From assembly GCF_003601985.1 (NCBI RefSeq), contig NZ_QZXA01000018.1, forward strand, positions 1-64,000: a stretch of 64,000 nt of DNA, given 5' to 3'. Source of the stretch: Mesorhizobium jarvisii (lineage in GTDB: Bacteria > Pseudomonadota > Alphaproteobacteria > Rhizobiales > Rhizobiaceae). Shown here in pieces: positions 56,365-64,000 of the stretch; within the stretch, counting starts at the first letter, position 1; every line of letters starts with the position of its first letter. The translations under genes and the position numbers were made by a program. The notes under the pieces were generated by a model. The model did no database searches, had not been told where the DNA came from, and saw only the letters and a program-made list of their open reading frames with translations.

Positions 56365-58455
56365 TTACGCGTATTTTTTCTGGACTTCCTGGGCGACCGC
56401 GGTCGGGACCGGCTCGTAGTGGTCGAACTGCATCGTGTAGGCCGCGCGGCCCTGGCTCATCGAGCGCAGGTTGTCGACGTACTTGAACATGTTGGCGAGC
56501 GGCACCATCGCGTTGATGACGACGGCCACGCCGCGTGCTTCCTGGCCCTGGATCTGGCCGCGACGGCCGTTCAGGTCGCCGATGACGCTGCCGACATAGT
56601 CTTCCGGCGTCACGACTTCGACCTTCATGATCGGCTCGAGCAGCTGCACGCCCAGCTTGGGTGCGGCTTCGCGGAAGCAGGCGCGGGACGCGATTTCGAA
56701 GGCCAGGACCGAGGAGTCGACGTCGTGGTAGGCGCCGTCGATCAGCGTCGCCCGGACACCGATCATCGGGAAGCCCGCGAACGGACCAGCGCCCATAACG
56801 CTCTGAATGCCCTTTTCGACACCCGGAATGTATTCCTTCGGCACCGCGCCGCCGACGATCTTGGACTCGAAGACGAACTCTTCGCTCTCCGTGTTCGGCT
56901 CGAAGATAACCTTGACGCGGGCGAACTGGCCGGTACCGCCGGTCTGTTTCTTGTGGGTGTAGTCCTGCTCGTGCTTGCGGGTGATCGTCTCGCGATAGGC
57001 CACCTGCGGAGCGCCGACATTGGCTTCGACCTTGAACTCGCGACGCATGCGGTCGACGATGATGTCGAGGTGCAGTTCGCCCATGCCGGAGATGATGGTC
57101 TGGCCGCTTTCCTCGTCGGTCTTGACGCGGAAGGACGGATCCTCGGCAGCCAGTCGGTGAAGGGCGAGGCCCATCTTTTCCTGATCGTTCTTGGTCTTCG
57201 GCTCGATGGCGATCTGGATGACCGGGTCGGGGAATTCCATGCGCTCGAGGATGACCGGGTGCAGCGGATCGCACAGAGTGTCGCCGGTGGTCGTGTCCTT
57301 GAGGCCAGCCAGAGCGACGATGTCGCCGGCGAAAGCTTCCTCAACGTCGGCGCGCGAATTCGCATGCATCTGCAGCATGCGGCCGATGCGCTCCTTCTTG
57401 CCCTTGACGGTGTTGTCGACCGAGACGCCCTTGGTGAGCTTGCCCGAGTAGATGCGGGCGAAGGTCAGCGAACCGACGAACGGGTCGTTCATGATCTTGA
57501 AGGCGAGCATCGACAGCGGCTCGTTGTCGTCCGCATGACGCTCGATCTCGGCGTCGGTCTTGGCATCGACACCCTTGATGGCGGGAACGTCGGCCGGCGA
57601 CGGCAGGTACTCGACAACGGCGTCGAGCAGCGGCTGCACGCCCTTGTTCTTGAAGGCCGAACCGCAGAACATCGGATAGAACTTGACCGCGATCGTGCCC
57701 TTGCGGATCAGCGAACGGATCTCGTCATTCGACGGCATCTTGCCTTCGAGGTAGTTTTCGAGGGCCGTCTCGTCCATTTCGACGGCGGCTTCGATCATCT
57801 TCTCGCGGTATTCCACGGCACGAGCCTGAAGATCGGCCGGGATCTCGACGACGTCCCAGGCAGCGCCCAGCGTCTCGTCGCGCCAGACAAGCGCGTTCAT
57901 CTCGACGAGGTCGACGACGCCCTTGAATTCGGTCTCGGCGCCAATCGGCAGCTGCATGACGACAGCCTGCGCACCGAGGCGTGAGCCGATCATCTCGACC
58001 GAGCGGTAGAAATCGGCGCCGATCTTGTCCATCTTGTTGCAGAAGATCATGCGCGGCACGCGGTACTTGTCGGCCTGGCGCCAGACGGTTTCCGTCTGCG
58101 GCTCGACACCGGCGTTGGCGTCGAGCAGCGCAATGGCGCCGTCGAGCACGCGCAGCGAACGCTCGACTTCGATGGTGAAGTCGACGTGTCCGGGAGTGTC
58201 GATGATGTTGAAGCGATGCATCTTGCCGTCGCGACCTTTCCAGAAGGTCGTAGTGGCGGCGGACGTGATGGTGATGCCGCGTTCCTGCTCCTGCTCCATC
58301 CAGTCCATGGTGGCAGCGCCGTCGTGCACTTCGCCGATCTTGTGCGACTTGCCCGTGTAATAGAGGACGCGCTCGGTGGTCGTCGTCTTGCCGGCGTCAA
58401 TATGCGCCATGATACCGAAATTGCGGTAGTCTTCGATTTTGTATTCGCGGGCCAT
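56365..58455 (-). CDS. fusA: elongation factor G
   Basis: 696 residues. It drives translocation and, with RRF, recycling. G1 [21 protein letters not shown]3 [21 protein letters not shown]4 [12 protein letters not shown]. Domain IV includes [20 protein letters not shown], and domain V ends near [14 protein letters not shown]. Part of the str operon rpsL-rpsG-fusA-tuf. Confidence 0.99.
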   Translation of the reverse strand: MAREYKIEDYRNFGIMAHIDAGKTTTTERVLYYTGKSHKIGEVHDGAATMDWMEQEQERGITITSAATTTFWKGRDGKMHRFNIIDTPGHVDFTIEVERSLRVLDGAIALLDANAGVEPQTETVWRQADKYRVPRMIFCNKMDKIGADFYRSVEMIGSRLGAQAVVMQLPIGAETEFKGVVDLVEMNALVWRDETLGAAWDVVEIPADLQARAVEYREKMIEAAVEMDETALENYLEGKMPSNDEIRSLIRKGTIAVKFYPMFCGSAFKNKGVQPLLDAVVEYLPSPADVPAIKGVDAKTDAEIERHADDNEPLSMLAFKIMNDPFVGSLTFARIYSGKLTKGVSVDNTVKGKKERIGRMLQMHANSRADVEEAFAGDIVALAGLKDTTTGDTLCDPLHPVILERMEFPDPVIQIAIEPKTKNDQEKMGLALHRLAAEDPSFRVKTDEESGQTIISGMGELHLDIIVDRMRREFKVEANVGAPQVAYRETITRKHEQDYTHKKQTGGTGQFARVKVIFEPNTESEEFVFESKIVGGAVPKEYIPGVEKGIQSVMGAGPFAGFPMIGVRATLIDGAYHDVDSSVLAFEIASRACFREAAPKLGVQLLEPIMKVEVVTPEDYVGSVIGDLNGRRGQIQGQEARGVAVVINAMVPLANMFKYVDNLRSMSQGRAAYTMQFDHYEPVPTAVAQEVQKKYA

Positions 58456-58484
58456 CGTAGCTGCCTCTCAGTCCTGTTCGCGCT

Positions 58485-58967
<483 letters not shown>

Positions 58968-59015
58968 TCAATCTCGTAGCCCGACGCGTTCAAGCAGCGC
59001 CAGGGCCGGAAAATC

Positions 59016-59387
59016 TTACTTCGGACGCTTGGCGCCGTACTTCGAACGGCGCTGCTTGCGGTTCTTCACGCCCTGCGTGTCGAGCACGCCGCGGATGATG
59101 TGGTAGCGGACGCCCGGAAGATCCTTGACGCGGCCGCCGCGGATCATGACCACGGAGTGTTCCTGAAGGTTGTGACCTTCGCCGGGGATGTAACCGATCA
59201 CTTCAAAACCATTGGTCAGGCGGATCTTGGCCACCTTGCGCAGCGCCGAGTTCGGCTTCTTCGGCGTCGTCGTGTAGACGCGCGTGCAGACGCCCCGCTT
59301 CTGCGGGTTCTGCTGCATGGCCGGGACCTTGTTGCGCTTCACCGGCGCAATGCGCGGCTTGCGGATCAGCTGGTTGACGGTAGGCAT
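59016..59387 (-). CDS. rpsL: ribosomal protein S12
   Basis: 123 residues from [20 protein letters not shown]; the 48 extra open codons upstream are leader. The decoding-centre loops are wild type: [16 protein letters not shown] and [16 protein letters not shown] keep the lysines whose loss confers streptomycin resistance. The first gene of the ribosomal super-cluster. Confidence 0.98.
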   Translation of the reverse strand: MPTVNQLIRKPRIAPVKRNKVPAMQQNPQKRGVCTRVYTTTPKKPNSALRKVAKIRLTNGFEVIGYIPGEGHNLQEHSVVMIRGGRVKDLPGVRYHIIRGVLDTQGVKNRKQRRSKYGAKRPK

Positions 59388-59860
59388 TAAACCCTCTTGT
59401 CTCTCAATTCCGTGTCTCGCCCGGTCAGGGCCGCTCAAAGCGTCATTTCCATACGCAAATTCGGGCCACAAACCGCGCCTCGCGGTCTTGCCCGAACAAA
59501 TGGCAGAGGAAGCGGAAGCCGCTTCGTGCACGCCGGAAATGTCTTTTCGCTCGTAAAACGAACCCTGTTTGAAGCAAACTCCAAAGCGTGTCGCTTCGGA
59601 AGGGAGAGCCTCACATCGGTTCTGACTGGGCGGCTTCTACTCGTAAGCCCGCGAACCGTCAACCCCGCAGTGCCAAATATTGCATTGATGCCGGGGCTTG
59701 GCAGCCATGCGAAAGGCGCATGTAATTTTCTTTCGCCATTTTGCAAGTGCGAGGAAGAAAGTGACCGGCTTTTGGCTGTCGCGCGGCCCCGCTTCATGCG
59801 AAAAGGCGGCCTGAGCTCTGAAAACCCCCTCGCCTGTCCTTTGCCAAGAGGAATCAGCCC
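59388..59860. other. leader and promoter region of the str operon
   Basis: About 470 bases between rpsL and the divergent small ORF at 59861. There is no credible gene. A promoter candidate for rpsL is listed at 59634-59662, which would give a leader of about 240 bases. I found no obvious protein-binding leader structure. Confidence 0.55.
59634..59662 (-). promoter_or_regulatory. candidate promoter of the str operon
   Basis: On the minus strand TTGACG (59662-59657), 17 bases, then TAGAAG (59639-59634). The -35 box has five of six consensus matches and the spacing is ideal; the -10 is moderate. It is the best match I found in the leader region but has no experimental support. Confidence 0.4.
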
Positions 59861-60142
59861 GTGAACGACAATGAAGAACGCCCGGTCACCATCATCACCG
59901 GCCGGGTGTGGAAGCGCAAAGGCGGCAAAGCGGAAGGCGTTCATGTCATGCTGGTGGCTCCCGACGACGATTCGGCGGTGCGCCGCGCCCTCGAATCGCT
60001 TGCGGCGGAAGGTTATGCCGAGGCCGAGCTCGATCAGATCGGCGATATGGACGGCGTGCCCGATGACGAGCCGCATCTGTCGGCCTATCAGGGCGCGCTC
60101 GAAGGCGAAGTCTCGATCGTCACGTTCGACGCGCCGATCTGA
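59861..60142 (+). CDS. 93-residue acidic protein of unknown function
   Basis: Starts at GTG 59861 behind AAGAGGAA. It begins MNDNEERPVTIITGRVWKRK and ends ALEGEVSIVTFDAPI. A short beta-rich N-terminal half with a basic KRKGGK patch is followed by an acidic part (AELDQIGDMDGVPDDEPHLS). There is no signal peptide, membrane segment or known domain. The regular composition and clean frame suggest a real gene; I recall nothing about function. It is divergent from rpsL. Confidence 0.65.
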   Translation: MNDNEERPVTIITGRVWKRKGGKAEGVHVMLVAPDDDSAVRRALESLAAEGYAEAELDQIGDMDGVPDDEPHLSAYQGALEGEVSIVTFDAPI

Positions 60143-60256
60143 GAATCAGGTCCGGACACGGCTTACGCCGGCCGGACCGCCGCTCCACCTTTCGCAACTT
60201 GCCCGGTTGTCTTTCTCGCGCCTAGAAAAACCTGTCCTTCCCATTCCGGAGCCCCC

Positions 60257-61192
60257 ATGTCGTCAAACAATAACCCCATCAACATAGGTATCGTCGGCGT
60301 CGGCAAGATCGTCCGCGACCAGCACCTGCCGGCGCTAGCCAAGGACCAGAGCTACCGACTCACCGCTGCCGCCAGCCGGCATGGCAAGGTCGACGGCATC
60401 CCGAACTTTCCAACCATCGAGGCGATGCTCGACGCGGTGCCGGAGCTTGAGGCCGTTTCGCTCTGCATGCCGCCGCAATTCCGCTACGACGCCGCGCGCA
60501 CCGCGCTCGAGGCAAGGAAGCATGTCTTCCTGGAAAAGCCGCCGGGCGCAACGGTCAGCGAGGTCGAAGACCTGAAGGTGCTGGCCGAGAAAAACGGCGT
60601 CTCGCTATTTGCCAGCTGGCACTCGCGTTATGCGCCGGCGGTGGAGGCCGCGCGCGGTTTTCTCGCATCGACCCAGATTCGGTCGGCGGCTATCGTCTGG
60701 AAGGAAGATCTGCGCCGCTGGCATCCGAACCAGGAGTGGATCTGGGCGCCGGGCGGCTTCGGTGTCTTCGATCCCGGCATCAACGCACTGTCGATCGCAA
60801 CCCACATCCTGCCGGCGATGTTCATCACCTCCGCCGTGCTCGACTTTCCTGAAAACCGCGCTGCCCCGGTCGCGGCGCAAGTCGCCTTCCGCACGTCGAA
60901 CGGATTGCCGGTGACGATGGACCTCGACTGGCTGCAGACCGGCCCGCAAAGCTGGGACATCCTGGCCGACACGGATGCCGGCAAGATGGTGCTTTCCGGC
61001 GGCGGCTCGAAACTCGCCATCGACGGCCGCGTCGTGCATGAGGAGCCGGAAGCGGAATACCCCATGCTCTACAAGCGTTTCGCCGAGATCGTGCGCGCCG
61101 GCATCTCAGATGTCGATCTCGCGCCGCTGCAGCATGTCGCCGACGCCTTCATGCTCGGCAAGCGCAATGTGGTCGAGGCGTTTTTCGACTGA
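60257..61192 (+). CDS. Gfo/Idh/MocA-family sugar dehydrogenase, probably D-galactose/L-arabinose 1-dehydrogenase
   Basis: 311 residues. The Rossmann start is INIGIVGVGKIVRDQHLPAL, then VSLCMPPQFRYDAARTALEA and HVFLEKPPGATVSEVEDLKV with the catalytic Lys (EKPPG). SWHSRYAPAVEAARGFLA and WKEDLRRWHPNQEWIWAPGG match my memory of Azospirillum L-arabinose 1-dehydrogenase, which oxidises L-arabinose or D-galactose to the lactone. The assignment within this large family is by motif resemblance only. It converges on the methyltransferase gene with three bases between stops. Confidence 0.8.
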   Translation: MSSNNNPINIGIVGVGKIVRDQHLPALAKDQSYRLTAAASRHGKVDGIPNFPTIEAMLDAVPELEAVSLCMPPQFRYDAARTALEARKHVFLEKPPGATVSEVEDLKVLAEKNGVSLFASWHSRYAPAVEAARGFLASTQIRSAAIVWKEDLRRWHPNQEWIWAPGGFGVFDPGINALSIATHILPAMFITSAVLDFPENRAAPVAAQVAFRTSNGLPVTMDLDWLQTGPQSWDILADTDAGKMVLSGGGSKLAIDGRVVHEEPEAEYPMLYKRFAEIVRAGISDVDLAPLQHVADAFMLGKRNVVEAFFD

Positions 61193-61195
61193 CCT

Positions 61196-61861
61196 TCAAC
61201 TGACAATCGCAATCGCAAAGCCGTCATAGCCCTTGGCGCCTACTGTCTGGATGGCGGTGCCATCCAGGCGCTTGTCGCCGCGTATGAATGAGAACGCCGC
61301 CCGGGCGCCCACGACATTGGCGTCATGCCCACCGCCGTCGATCACCGCGCCGTCGCGGATGACATTGTCGCAGATGATGACTGTTCCCGGCCTCGAAAGC
61401 CGCGTGGCCCAGGAGAGATAGTTCGGGTTGTTCGGCTTGTCGGCGTCGATGAAGATGAGATCGAACGGCCCGGCATTTCCAGCGCTTAGCGCGGCCAGCG
61501 ATTCAAGGGCCGGCCCGACCCGCAATTCCACTTGGTTCGAAACCCCTGCACGTCCGAAATTCGACCGCGCGACCTTGGCGTGATGCGGGTCAAGTTCAAG
61601 CGTCACGATCTTGCCGTCCATGGGCAAGGCGCGCGCCATCCAGATCGTCGAATAGCCGCCCAGCGTGCCGATTTCGAGGATCTTCTTCGCACCCCGAATC
61701 CGCGCCAGCAGTGAAAGCAGCTTGCCCTGCGCCGGCGATACGTCGATCGGCGGCAGGCCTTCGTCACGGTTGGCGGCGAGAACGGCGTCAAGGGCTGGAT
61801 CCGCTTCGAACAGAGCATCAACGATGTAGTCGTCGACCGCAGCCCAGGTCTTCCTGCTCAT
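61196..61861 (-). CDS. SAM-dependent O-methyltransferase (class I, caffeoyl-CoA OMT-like)
   Basis: 221 residues from MSRKTWAAVDDYIVDALFEA, preceded by GGAGAAG; the open frame upstream to 61957 is rejected. Motifs: KKILEIGTLGGYSTIWMARA (SAM-binding motif I), GKIVTLELDPHHAKVARSNF, PFDLIFIDADKPNNPNYLSW (metal-binding DAD) and PGTVIICDNVIRDGAVIDG. These are the features of the Mg-dependent Methyltransf_3 family. The substrate is unknown. It lies between the Gfo-family gene and rpoC. Confidence 0.9.
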   Translation of the reverse strand: MSRKTWAAVDDYIVDALFEADPALDAVLAANRDEGLPPIDVSPAQGKLLSLLARIRGAKKILEIGTLGGYSTIWMARALPMDGKIVTLELDPHHAKVARSNFGRAGVSNQVELRVGPALESLAALSAGNAGPFDLIFIDADKPNNPNYLSWATRLSRPGTVIICDNVIRDGAVIDGGGHDANVVGARAAFSFIRGDKRLDGTAIQTVGAKGYDGFAIAIVS

Positions 61862-61951
61862 CGTTTCTTCTCCGATCAAAAGCCGAAACGCGAAAACGTA
61901 GCCCCGGGGCCTTTCTTGCCGCCATGGATACCAACTTCGCCACGCTCCGGA

Positions 61952-61983
61952 AAACAAAAAAGCCGCCGGGTTACCCCGACGGC
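61952..61983 (-). terminator. Rho-independent terminator of rpoC
   Basis: On the minus strand GCCGTCGGG-GTAA?-CCCGGCGGC forms a nine-base stem with one mismatch and a four-base loop, followed by TTTTTTGTTTT. It lies about 30 bases beyond the rpoC stop. Confidence 0.85.
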
Positions 61984-62013
61984 CTTGTTGCCTGAGATTT
62001 CTTGCCGCCGCGC

Positions 62014-64000
<1,987 letters not shown>

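Overview
The window looks like chromosomal DNA of a rhizobial alphaproteobacterium, most likely a Mesorhizobium or close relative. The basis is the high GC content, the presence of both a bacterial-type (glnA) and a eukaryotic-type (glnII) glutamine synthetase, Omp25/31-like porins, a pccB/nnr/glnBA neighbourhood, and one continuous str-S10-spc-alpha ribosomal cluster. The genus is inferred from familiarity with these gene orders, not from a database search.

Positions 1-23.7 kb hold mixed metabolic genes. They start with the 3' end of an IS5-type transposase, then a glycerophosphodiester phosphodiesterase, a Tat-exported CpdB-like phosphatase, NDH-2, 5-formyl-THF cyclo-ligase, a divergent Lrp regulator/alanine dehydrogenase pair, a tandem-barrel outer-membrane protein, a coupled cysK-alaX-sseA-GNAT operon, an SDR, a hydrolase, an RhlE-type helicase, a ParDE-like toxin-antitoxin pair whose toxin has no normal start codon, pccB, a secreted CxxCH protein and the NAD(P)HX repair enzyme.

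Positions 23.7-28.5 kb are a nitrogen-assimilation block. glnB-glnA run rightward and glnII runs leftward, each behind a good -24/-12 (sigma-54) promoter match. Between them lies a decayed stretch with a P1-family peptidase remnant. Beside glnII is a 63-residue protein whose promoter overlaps two palindromes set 22 bp apart.

Positions 28.5-40.4 kb are almost all on the minus strand: an MHS-type transporter with a large inserted domain, a coupled rluC-like/DMT/ATP12 set, crcB, a polytopic membrane protein of GT-C appearance, an LpxO-like hydroxylase, a DUF930 protein overlapping rarA, and a Do-type periplasmic protease.

Positions 40.4-59.4 kb are the ribosomal super-cluster on the minus strand, in transcription order: rpsL rpsG fusA tuf rpsJ rplC rplD rplW rplB rpsS rplV rpsC rplP rpmC rpsQ rplN rplX rplE rpsN rpsH rplF rplR rpsE rpmD rplO secY adk rpsM rpsK rpoA rplQ, ended by a strong hairpin. 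A long imperfect inverted repeat sits between rpsM and rpsK.

Positions 59.4-64 kb separate rpsL from rpoC. They hold a small unknown protein, a sugar dehydrogenase of the Gfo/Idh/MocA family and an O-methyltransferase; the 3' part of rpoC runs off the right edge. Most of the window is ordinary core genome. The points most worth checking are the palindrome-controlled small ORF, the toxin without a start codon, the inverted repeat inside the ribosomal cluster, and the tandem-barrel porin.
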